Origin: Linanthus parryae
Lineage: Eukaryota; Streptophyta; Magnoliopsida; Ericales; Polemoniaceae
Assembly: GCA_023055425.1 (NCBI GenBank)
Contig: JALGPY010000009.1
Coordinates: 33,399,275-33,463,274 of the forward strand
Direction of reading: 5' to 3'
DNA length: 64,000 bases
Positions 1-9,190 of this stretch are shown here, in pieces. The notes under the pieces are model-generated. The model was not told the origin of the DNA. It made no database searches and worked only from the letters and a program-made list of their open reading frames with translations. The position numbers were made by a program, and so were the translations under genes. Numbering within the stretch: the stretch's first letter is position 1; each line of letters starts with the position of its first letter.

Positions 1-611
1 ATTTCTAATAAGAAGTAACCTCATAGAGGCGAGTGGATGAGAAGAGAAGACACTAGAGTATAGAGAGGCACGACACGCAGGCCGTATTTTGATTACATAT
101 TCAAAAACCAAAACCAAAACCAAAATATAAAACATCTATGCCACATCCATGCACCAAACACATCAATTCAACCCACAACAGCATGTATAACAATATAATA
201 GACATACTGTAATTTTCTGGAAATTTTCGGAATTAAGCAATAGTTACTGGAAATTAATAAGCAATAATCTAATCAACTAAAAAGATCGAAAATTGCTCCC
301 TACCACTTGGGGTCTCACCACCTATGGCAAAACGTAGGGAAAATTGACCTAAGTCTCCAGAAAAAATTTGGGCTCAAAACAGTGTGTTTAAGGTCGTCAA
401 ACTGCCTCGGGAAGTGTGCTAAACACTAATTAATTAATTTGGAAATTACTAAAATTTTCCGTCACTCCAAAAATTATGAAAAAATATCCACAAAATAGGA
501 AATTTAATTTGGAGTCCCTAGGAAAAAACCGGACGAAAAATGACGGCGGGAGGAGGCCGCACGCGCCCTCACGCGCCGCCGCGCGTGGGCGCGTCCGCCT
601 CCGCCACGCGC

Positions 612-722
612 TGACGTCGGCCATGTGCCACGTCAGCACCTATGCTGACGTCAGCTGCCACGTCATCGCCACGTCAGCCACTTGTTGACGTGGCACCGCC
701 ACGTCATCTGCCACGTCAGCCC
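612..722. repeat. Cluster of ACGT-core motifs (CCACGTCA / TGACGTGG)
   Basis: About 110 bp holds eight copies of an ACGT core in TGACGTC, CCACGTCA or TGACGTGG context, on both strands and irregularly spaced. The motif resembles plant bZIP sites, and the form CCACGTCATC occurs twice. It lies in the leader of the minus-strand retroelement, downstream of its LTR promoter. It may be a degenerate short tandem repeat rather than a regulatory array. Confidence 0.6.
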
Positions 723-1140
723 TAGGGCCACCGCCAGCCCTTGGGCGCGTGGCGGCGCGTGGCCGCGCGTGGGGGCGGCGTCGGTGGCGCGTGAAGCCCA
801 CGCGCCGCCTTCCCGTGCTCCGATCGCGACGAAATTAATTTTCCCGTGATCGTCTCTTCGTCCTGATCCCGATTATGTGGTCAAAATACAATTTTAACAA
901 GTTTTTGAAAAACGTGTTCTAATTATTGGATCTAGCAGTCCAGATTAATACAGTTCCGAAACTTTGAAAATTCATAACTAATTCACCGTAAATCCAAAAA
1001 ATATAAAATTTATGTATCTGGAATCCTTGTGAAAAACCCTACCTAACCATATAGGTTTCGTCTACTGGTTATGAAATTTCAGAAACGCGATTTTTAAATC
1101 AGGTTCGGGAACGCTTATCGAGGCACGAAAAACAAGCCTA

Positions 1141-1154
1141 TGGCTCTGATACCA
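1141..1154 (-). other. Primer binding site (initiator Met tRNA type)
   Basis: On the minus strand this reads TGGTATCAGAGCCA, the usual plant copia site complementary to the 3' end of initiator methionine tRNA. One base separates it from the LTR that begins at 1156, which fixes the element's orientation as minus. Confidence 0.85.
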
Positions 1155-1155
1155 A

Positions 1156-1625
1156 TGAAGTGCAGGAAGGATCTAACACATTCAGATCTACAACATGAAC
1201 TAAAGCGGAATATTCATGTGTTTACCTTGTCTTCCTAAGCTCCTTAATGCAGCGGATGATCGTTGTGTTGCTTGCTTTCACGCGCCTCCTCTTTGATCTT
1301 GCTCCCACCAATCGAGTGTGAATCTCGAGGACGAACACTGATTTCCACACCACGTTCCACCTCCTTGGATGAAGTTGGAGAGAGACTAGGGTTCTCTACA
1401 ACTAGTATGAATCTAGACAGAGTAACTTTATTCTCTGGAATAGCATATAAAATATGTAGGAGGCTGCCTCCTTATATAGGCAAAACTTCTCCTAGGTTTG
1501 CACATAAACCCCTAGGGTTTGAGCCTTAGCTACTAACCCCTCTAGTTTGTGCATTAGTGCAACTAACCCCATAAGGTTACGATAATTACATTGGGCACCC
1601 CACATGGGCGCACCAATTGCTAACA
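1156..1625 (-). repeat. 5' LTR of the minus-strand element, 470 bp
   Basis: On the minus strand it starts TGTTAGCAATTGG and ends with CA next to the primer binding site. A TATATAAGG promoter-like box on the minus strand lies around 1470-1485, giving a plausible transcription start towards the left. The partner LTR is outside the window, so the target duplication cannot be checked. Confidence 0.75.
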
Positions 1626-1715
1626 CTACTTGCTACCAGCAGCTCCGAAATTTTTCTTACGCAGTCTTGGTGGAAGAAATTCGAAGGCCAGACAAAGTAG
1701 AGGCTAATAGAGTTG

Positions 1716-2181
1716 TGTTATGTCACTCACGATTGCTCTCACCTCACGAATAGACAAGAAACAATGCAATCACACAAGATTTATGTGGTTCGCTAGCACA
1801 AAGTATGCTACCTACGTCCATGAGTAAGAAAGACCTTTATTCAACGAGGAGAAACGTTCTACAATGCTTATATATCAGAATAGGACCCCGAAGGATCGAT
1901 TTATACCCCCCCCCCCCCCAAAACCGCCCCGGAACCCTTAGGAAACAATTCCTCTCTTATTTGCCGCCTCCCGGATTCTCTTCGTGCTAAGACACGAAGT
2001 CTTCGTGCGAAGGCTTCCTGTGTCCTTCGTGCGAACTACTTCTTGCTTTGCGACAACATTGCTTGCCACGAATACTTTCTTGCTTCCTGGCTTCCGGGAT
2101 GTCTTCGTGCGAAGACCCCTTGGGCTTCACTCTTTGTTGCTCCTTTGAGTATCATGTAGCCTTCAAGGGATATTCCCAACA
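1716..2181 (-). mobile_element. Solo LTR with 5-bp target duplication AGTTG
   Basis: On the minus strand the unit begins TGTTGGGAATATCC and ends ATAACA. AGTTG is repeated exactly at 1711-1715 and 2182-2186. There is no primer binding site, polypurine tract or coding sequence beside it, so this is a solo LTR left by recombination between two LTRs. Inside are a TATATAAG-type box on the minus strand (about 1865), a run of about 13 C near 1907-1919, and repeated CTTCGTGCGAAG motifs (about 1980-2110). Confidence 0.85.
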
Positions 2182-2500
2182 AGTTGATTGGACATTGAAC
2201 ATGTTAGTCATGTCCTGAATAGCTAACATATGCAGGCTCAACCGCCATCCATTCCATCTCTTACCCAGGGAAGCAATTACATTTGTGGATGTCCTCTATC
2301 ATATTCATCTCGGTCATCTTAAATCTTTTAATCTTCCCTTTATTTCACATGTTACACCCGATTCTGTTACATAAACGTAATTGTCAAGATGTTAACATGA
2401 TTTTTTTTGGTGCAACGAATTCTTCTACCATTCTTTTTATTATCATTATATTCACTGCTACCTTTTATCTTCTTCCCACTGAAATGCTTGCTGCTTGACA

Positions 2501-2743
2501 GATTGCAGTTGAGCGTGGGTTGAAGGGCCGAATAAATTTTACCTACCATTTCTGGCTTGCGGAGACCTTAGTGGGTACGACTCTGACCGTTCATACCCTC
2601 TTCCTAAACTAGCAGACGGTGACACCTACCGAAGCTTGGATCCTGTCCAGCTGCAAATTTCTATACCATACAAAAGAGCTCTTGAAGTGAAGAAGGCTGC
2701 CAGCCAAGGAACTCGTGGTTTTGAGAAACTCTCCCTTGATTAA
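2501..2743 (+). pseudogene. Terminal exon fragment of a TRM7/FTSJ1-like tRNA 2'-O-methyltransferase
   Basis: The frame from 2501 to the stop at 2741-2743 encodes the C-terminal end of the family that 2'-O-methylates anticodon-loop nucleotides of tRNA: it contains [20 protein letters not shown], then SDRSYPLP, then LDPVQ and PYKRALEVKKA. This matches my memory of plant TRM7 and human FTSJ1 ([20 protein letters not shown]). The methyltransferase core is absent. An in-frame TGA lies at 2510-2512, ten bases into the fragment; a pyrimidine-rich stretch and an AG just upstream resemble an intron end. It is therefore a pseudogene or detached exon, unless the true splice site lies after the TGA. A copia element begins 13 bp past the stop, and the sequence after 7881 may be the displaced 3' UTR. 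Confidence 0.75.
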
Positions 2744-2756
2744 TGACCATGATATG

Positions 2757-3065
2757 TATTAGACAAGCCCAACAGCTAGCCCAATCATTCAGCAATATAA
2801 TGAGGCCCAAACAGGAGTTAAGCCCAAACTCTAGCTACAGCCCACTCAGCCTTTTAGGGTTTCTTATGACCGTTGTATCACTACCAATGGATCTCCTTGT
2901 ACGGATCCAACGGCTGTCTAGACTTAGTATTTATATCACCTATTCACTGTATTAGGGTTAATGTTATGAAAATATTGAGTTTGTTTTCTCTTCATCTTCC
3001 AGAAACTCTCCCTTTACTCTTCTGCTATGTTTTCTGAGAAATCAAAGGGTTGTTGAATCCTTTCA
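2757..3065 (+). repeat. 5' LTR (309 bp), terminus TATT...TTCA
   Basis: It starts TATTAGACAAGCCC directly after the ATATG duplication and ends CCTTTCA directly before the primer binding site. The start is TA rather than the usual TG in both LTRs. A TATTTATATCACC box (about 2929-2941) could be the promoter. Confidence 0.92.
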
Positions 3066-3077
3066 TGGTATCAGAGC
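3066..3077 (+). other. Primer binding site (initiator Met tRNA type)
   Basis: TGGTATCAGAGC abuts the LTR end with no gap. The gag ATG follows at 3083. Confidence 0.92.
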
Positions 3078-5606
3078 TGAGCATGGCTCTTTCACCCACA
3101 TCTCCGGCGTCACAGCCGATTTACCTCCTTACAAACATACACAATCTTATACCCATTAAACTTGACAATACGAATTTTGTTATCTGGAAACACCAGATCC
3201 AGAATATTTTTCGCACACATGCTCTTTTTGGGTTCCTTGATGGTTCCTCTATTTGTCCACCGGAGATGATTCCCTCCGGCGACTCTCTTGTGACAAATCC
3301 GGCTTTCTCTCAGTGGGTTTCACAAGACCAAGCGGTCTCGACGGTCCTGACCGCCACTCTCTCCATCGAAGCCTTAACCCTCGTTATTGGCTCACCCACC
3401 GCACGCGCCGCCTGGCAAACCCTAGAACGGCGTTATGCCTCCCTTACCCGCTCCAACATCCTCCAACTCAATCTGAGCTTCAAACCATCCGCAAGAACGG
3501 TGATTCAATCGATCTATACATGCAGCGCCTTATGACCCTTCGTAACAAGCTAGCCGTCTCTTCGGTTCTTATTGACGACGAGGGTATGCTCTTGTTTGCT
3601 CTTAATGGCCTTCCGGCTGAGTATAACTCGTTCCGATCTTCACTCCGGCCTCACTCACAAGCAATCCCCTTCGAAGAACTGCATGTATTGCTCAAAGCGG
3701 AGGAACAGATGCTCAACTCCCAGATCCACACCGCCAAAGCATCTCATCCCACCGCCTTCTTCTCTCACGGTGGTAGATCCGGACGTGGTGGTCGGATTCC
3801 CTCCGGCTACCGAGGTAGACGTTCGGGTCAACGAGGCGGCGGCCGGTTCGATTCCAACCGAGGTGGACGGTCAAACCCTACCTATGGTTATGGGTCCTCT
3901 GGTGGATCGAACTTCGGATCAGGGTCCGGGTATGGAGCCGGGTACGGATCCGGATATGGTGCCGGGTCCGGATCCGAGTATGGAGCCGGGTCAAATCGCG
4001 GCGGTTCGGGTCGTGGTGGATCCAATGGATCAAGAGGGCGGTCCGGTTCGGGTCGTGGCACCTCCAACGCTCATGTAACGTGCCAAATCTGTGGGTTGGA
4101 TTATCACACAGCTCTTGACTGTTATCACAAAATGGACTACGCCTACCAAGGTAGGCATCCACCGGAACAGTTGTCTGCAATGGCAGCATCTTCGTCACAG
4201 CAGTACACTCCTGCCTCAGAGCTTTGGCTCACAGACACAGGAGCATCCAACCATATGACAGCTGAGCTCTCTAATATCTCTCTCTATGAACCCTATATCG
4301 GTAGTGACCAAGTCACAGTGGGTAACGGTTCTTCACTGCCTATTCAACATTCTGGTACTGCTTTACTCACTACTGCTAATCACTCTTTTGCTTTATCCAA
4401 TACATTACATGTGCCCAATTTGTCTGTCAACTTGCTCTCTGTAAATCAATTATGTTCAGAACACAATGTTAGATTTATCTTTGATAAATCCTCTTTTTGC
4501 ATTCAGGACATCACTTCGGGAAAAATCCTGTTTCAGGGACTCAGTAGAAATGGCCTTTACCCTATGTCCCCCCTTTCTCTGCAAACTGGTCCTCAAGCTC
4601 ATTTGGGTCAAAAAGAAACGACTGAACTTTGGCATTCACGTCTTGGGCATCCCTCTCATTCTGTTTTAGTTAAATGTGTTTCTTGTCCTGGTAGAAGTAG
4701 ACACTCTGGTTCTGTTTGTGAATCCTGTTTAGCTGGCAAAATGAAAAGTTTACCTTATACATTATCTGATTCTACATCACATGAGCCTCTTTATATGATT
4801 CACTCCGATGTTTGAGGACCAGCATCTATGACATCTTTTTCTGGTTTTAAATATTATGTGATTTTTATTGATGATTTTTCCCGTTACACTTGGCTATTTC
4901 CTCTCAAAATAAAATCAGAAGTCATGTCTGTTTTTGCCAAATATAAGTTATTTATTGAAAAACTATTAGGCAGTTCAATTAAAATTCTCAGATCCGATGG
5001 TGGAGGTGAATACACCTCTTTTCTTTTTTAAAAACTTCTACAAGATAATGGCATTTCACATCAAAAATGTTGTCCGCACACACCTCAACAAAATGGCATT
5101 GCAGAACGCAAACATCGCCATATAATTGAAACTGCAATCACACTTCTTCACAATGCCTCTCTTCCCAAATATTTTTGGTTTCATGCTGTCGCCACGGCTA
5201 CTTATTTAATTAATCGAATGCCTAGTTATAATACTCACAACAAATCTCCTTATGAACTCTTATTCAAAAACTTACCTAATTACAAACATTTACGCGTTTT
5301 TGGATGTGCTTGCTATCCGTATTTACGACATTACACAAATTCTAAACTTGATCCTCGCACTAGACAATGCACTTTCCTAGGCTATGCTGAAGGCTACAAA
5401 GGATATCTTTGTTTTGACAAATCTAACAACAAATTTTTCATTAGTCGCGATGTACTTTTTGATGAGTTTCTTTTTCCTTATGCTACATCTACTTATTCTC
5501 CTACTGTTACTGCCTCAAATACTACTGATTCTTCTCCTTTTCCTCTCACAGGATCACTCACCACCATCTTCTACTACTGCACCTGATCATCACTTCAGAA
5601 CAGCTA

Positions 5607-5736
5607 CTACACCTGGGCTTAGCCCCTGGACAGATACTACACCTGGGCTTAGTCCCAGAACAGATGCCTCACCAGGGCCTAGCCCCTGGACAGATACTAC
5701 ACCTGGGCTTAGTCCCAGAACAGATGCCTCACTTGG
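5607..5736 (+). repeat. 30-bp tandem repeat in the integrase-RT linker
   Basis: Four to five units of 30 bp encode ten-residue repeats of the type TTPGLSPWTD / TTPGLSPRTD / ASPGPSPWTD. A 60-bp higher-order pattern (W unit then R unit) is present, which suggests slippage or unequal duplication. Proline-rich linkers are common at this place in copia polyproteins; this regular repeat looks particular to this copy. Confidence 0.85.
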
Positions 5737-7558
5737 TCAAGGCCAAGGGCCAACTCCTTCTGAGGGTCCTGATGTGGAGCATCCGACTGGATCTCATGCC
5801 CCCTCACCTGTGGTCCCACCACCCACCTCTGAGGTTCAGCAGAGTTCCATTCCTGGCCTGGCACCACATCATAGTGGCCCAATGATGAATTCCCCCTCCC
5901 TCCTCCCCCTCCCCCTGGACATTCAATGCAGACGCGAAGTAAATCTGGCATCAGTAAGAAAAAAATGTTATTTAATACTTCTGTTACTTCTCCTTTTTTT
6001 GATTCAGTGGTTCCTTCTTCTCCTACCACTGCACATCATTTTCCTATGGATCCTACTTGCTACACAGAGACTTCCAAACACTCACAGTGGCGCCAAGCAA
6101 TGGCTGATGAGTTTGGAAGCCTCTTACAGCAACAAACATGGAGTCTGGTACCCCCTCCTCCTTTTGCAAACATAATAGGCAATAAGTGGGTGTATAAAAC
6201 AAAATACAACCCCAATGGCAGTGTTTCTCGTTATAATGCTCGTCTAGTAGCCAAGGGGTTTCACCAAACCCCTGGTATTGGCTATGACGAGGCTTTTACT
6301 GTTAGATGCATACTAGCACTTGCAGCAAGCTTTGAGTGGCCTTTACAGCAGTTAGACGTTAAAAACGCCTTCTTGCATGGTTATTTACGAGAAACTGTTT
6401 ATATGAAACAGCCTTCTGGGTTTGTTAATTCTAAATACCCAGATTACGTTTGCAAATTACATAAGTCTATCTACGGCCTCAAACAAGCTCCTCGTGCTTG
6501 GTTTGAGCGCTTCACTACTTACGTGTGTTCTTTGGGTTTTATTGCATCTTATGCCGATTCATCGCTTTTTATCCGACATAACAATAACAAAGTTACACTT
6601 TTGTTATTGTACGTCGATGATATCATATTAACCGGGAATGATCTTCCCTACATCTCTTTATTAATTTCCAAGTTAAACTCTGAATTTGCCATGACTAATT
6701 TGGGCCCCTTAACTTATTTTTTGGGGCTCCAAATAACTCGGTCCTCTAGCGGTATACTGCTGACACAGGAAAAATACATTACTGATCTACTATTACGATT
6801 TAATATGAGCTCTTGCAAGCCCAGTCCAACTCCATTAGCGGCTGGCATAAAATACCATATAGCTCCAGGGGATCCTTTACCTGATCCAACTATTTATCGA
6901 CATCTTTTAGGTGCTTTACAATACTTGACGTTTAGTCGGCCCGATTTGGCCTTTGCTGTAAATCATTTATGCCAGTTTCTACATTCTCCTACTACTGTCC
7001 ATTTTAGTGGAGCTAAACGCATACTTAGGTACCTGCAAGGTACAAAAACCCATGGCCTGTTTTACAAAAAGGGCCATCTTCCCCTTCAGGTCTTCACCGA
7101 TGCTGATTGGGCTGGTGACCCAACAGATCGGCGAAGCACCACTGGGCTTATTGTGTTTTTGGGCCCAAACCCGGTGCATTGGTCCGCAAAAACACAACCT
7201 ACTGTTGCCCGGTCTTCAACTGAGGCCGAATATCGCGCGATTGCTACTGCTGCTGCAGATATCTCGTGGTTTCGTTACTTGTTTTCTGAAATTAAATTTA
7301 TTCTTCCTACTTCTCCTATATTATGGACTGATAACTTTTCTGCACTCTCTTTAACTGCCAATCCACTCTTTCACGCACGTACAAAACATATTGAAATCGA
7401 TTACCATTACGTGCGTGAAAAAGTGCTTCGAAAAGAACTAATAGTCTCTTTTGTTTCAGGTAAATCTCAAGTTGCCGACATTTTTACAAAATCACTTCCA
7501 ACAGCGGACTTCGACCGATTCAAGACTAAACTGATGGTTTGCGCACCACCATCAGTTT

Positions 7559-7567
7559 ACGGGAGGA
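7559..7567 (+). other. Polypurine tract
   Basis: ACGGGAGGA lies directly before the 3' LTR and would prime plus-strand DNA synthesis. It also falls within the end of the RNase H coding frame. Confidence 0.8.
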
Positions 7568-7876
7568 TATTAGACAAGCCCAATAGCTAGCCCAATCATT
7601 CAGCAATATAATGAGGCCCAAACAGGAGTAAAGCCCAAACTCTAGCTACAGCCCACTCTGCCCTTTAGGGTTTCTTATGACCGTTGTATCACTACCGTTG
7701 GATCTCCTTGTACGGATCCAACGGCTGTCTAGACTTAGTATTTATATCACCTATTCACTGTATTAGGGTTAATGTTATGAAAATATTGAGTTTGTTTTCT
7801 CTTCATCTTCCAGAAACTCTCCCTTTACTCTTCTGCTATGTTTTCTGAGAAATCAAAGGGTTGTTGAATCCTTTCA
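7568..7876 (+). repeat. 3' LTR (309 bp)
   Basis: It aligns over its full length with 2757-3065, with six substitutions and no indels, and is followed by ATATG, the second copy of the target duplication. Confidence 0.94.
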
Positions 7877-7881
7877 ATATG

Positions 7882-8600
7882 TCCACAATCAGTTTTATTG
7901 CACCTGTTGTTTTCTAGGTAGGACTCATCTTCGGCAGTTTTTGGGCAGCATGGGCTGGCAGATTGAGCTCGATTATGTCTTATTTGTCATTCAGTTATAG
8001 CAAAAACCAATTTGGTAATCCGTATCCAAGTAGCTAGAGAAACTTGAGTTTTGACTTGATAAATCCAAGAACCAAAGAATGTGAATTACTTGATATAATT
8101 ACACACCTATTCTTGAACATTATTGGAGCAATTAAGTTATTTGTGAAACTTTGTGATCTATTAAGATTGACTACAAAATATCCTTAAAATACAACATCAA
8201 GTTCTTTTGTAGGGACTAACTAAATCAATGATCTTGACATGCACATTACAACGCATAGAGTGTTGAGTCTATTTCATTGGGTTCACATAACTTACATGGG
8301 TCTGATCAGATTATAATTGTTGGAGTTGGTAATTGTTTTCTCTTAACCATGTTTTATACTACTGGTGAAATCAATGGATTGGTTGTGTCTGGACTTCTTT
8401 TTCTTTTGAGAAGAGTATACCTGGGTTTTATGGAGTTGCTTGGATGTGCTGAGGTATTGAGAATTATAGGATTATAGTCTGAGTTAATCTCGGCCGTTTG
8501 GATGAGAATTAATTATTGTTTGCGATTATTTAAAATTGGATCCCGGCTCTTGTACCGAGACGTCCGGAATCTTTTTACATGAGAAAGATGTCACCTCTAT
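7882..8600. other. Non-coding stretch, possibly displaced 3' flank of the TRM7 fragment
   Basis: No domain or gene was recognised. A 66-codon ORF at 8277-8477 has no recognisable features. Before the copia insertion this DNA lay 13 bp after the TRM7 stop, so its first part may be old 3' UTR. Confidence 0.4.
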
Positions 8601-8869
8601 CTAGATACTTCATCTGTTTCTCTCTTTCTTCCACTTTTGAGTTTTGCCACTATTCATCAGGTCCCTTTGACCCGATTATTTGATTAGCAATACGATGTAA
8701 TTTTTTGTAAATTTTCATGGTGTTGTACAGTAAACTTTACTCTACAACACCATGAAAAATTACCGAGAAATTGTATTGTTTTGCTATCCAAATCACCGGG
8801 TCAAAGTGACATGACTACAGATGAAAAAGTCAAAACTGGAAGAAAGAGAAGAAACAGACCAAGTAGCTA
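8601..8869. repeat. Long foldback (imperfect inverted repeat) with almost no loop
   Basis: The left arm (8601-8733) and the reverse complement of the right arm (about 8737-8869) align over about 130 bp at roughly 80% identity. Shared blocks include CTTTGACCCG, CATGGTGTTGTA and TCTTTCTTCCA. The centre is AGTAAA-C-TTTACT, so the arms meet with a loop of only a few bases. It could be a MITE-like foldback or an inverted duplication that would make a hairpin RNA. No coding sequence or clear target duplication was seen. Confidence 0.75.
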
Positions 8870-8899
8870 ATCTTTAAACTTTCGGGTCCCCCCAATTGT

Positions 8900-9086
8900 T
8901 GTTAAGGAATGAAATAATCAGTTATTATCTCTTCCATAATTTATGCAATCGGTCATTATGTTGTAATTATCCCACTTCCTACTCTAACCCGTATATACAA
9001 TACATGTAGTTGTATGAGTCGATAGCACTCTTGTATAAATACTCAGCTTGATCAATGGAAATAACACTACTCATTTTCCACTCTCA
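8900..9086 (+). repeat. 5' LTR (187 bp) of the decayed copia
   Basis: It runs from TGTTAAGGAATG to CCACTCTCA. A TATAAATACTCAGC promoter-like box is at about 9035. It aligns with 13281-13475, allowing several indels. Confidence 0.8.
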
Positions 9087-9190
9087 TATAGTATCAGAGC
9101 AGTAGAATATTTTCTGCACGATCCATCTGTCTCTCTCGTCGCAAATCGTAAGCCGACAACCTTGCTTCTCGGACGCATCCCACCACCACC

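Larger units (their letters stand above)
1..1625 (-). mobile_element. 5' end of a minus-strand LTR retrotransposon (LTR plus leader), cut by window edge
   Basis: An LTR at 1156-1625 is followed, reading the minus strand, by a primer binding site and then about 1.1 kb of leader running off the left edge. No gag frame is visible in 1-1140, so this is untranslated leader. The leader has a GC-rich block (about 540-810) with many CGCGC and ACGT motifs, flanked by AT-rich DNA. A long GC-rich leader is also present in the copia elements near 59 and 62 kb, but I cannot show that this element is the same family. The other LTR and the coding region lie outside the window. Confidence 0.75.
3083..7590 (+). 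pseudogene. Copia gag-pol polyprotein, broken by frameshifts and stops
   Basis: The polyprotein starts at ATG 3083 (MALSPTSPASQ), six bases after the primer binding site. In order: gag of the UBN2 type; a Gly/Arg-rich RGG stretch (about 3760-4070); a CX2CX4HX4C knuckle (CQICG...H...C, about 4081-4125); protease with DTGA (about 4230); the integrase HHCC region (WHSRLGH, about 4630); the integrase core with LRSDGGGEY and PQQNGIAER; reverse transcriptase with YVDD (about 6610); and RNase H with DADWAG, STEAEY and VADIFTKSLP. Lesions are a frameshift near 3470-3480, a TGA at 4813-4815, a TAA at 5029-5031, and frameshifts near 5550 and 5910. By comparison with the family, the reverse transcriptase also lacks about seven residues after the F-T of the ETFSP-like motif (about 6297), an in-frame loss of about 21 bp. 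From 5926 the RT-RNase H frame is open and its stop (7588-7590) lies 20 bases inside the 3' LTR. Confidence 0.92.
2757..7876 (+). mobile_element. Complete Ty1/copia retrotransposon, coding region disabled
   Basis: Two 309-bp LTRs flank a primer binding site, a gag-pol region and a polypurine tract. The 5-bp duplication ATATG is exact at 2752-2756 and 7877-7881. The LTRs differ at six positions (1.9%) with no indels, so insertion is fairly recent. Domain order gag, zinc knuckle, protease, integrase, reverse transcriptase, RNase H defines copia. The short LTR and 5.1-kb size fit the small Ale/Retrofit-type lineages, which is an inference. Confidence 0.95.

Noticed and set aside
1905..1920. Long C run, with similar G runs at 29737-29747
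   Set aside because: Simple mononucleotide tracts; they may also be sequencing-length artefacts.
3572..4078. Long ORFs overlapping the copia gag region in other frames (also antisense at 3878-4198)
   Set aside because: They are shadows of the RGG-rich repeat coding region.
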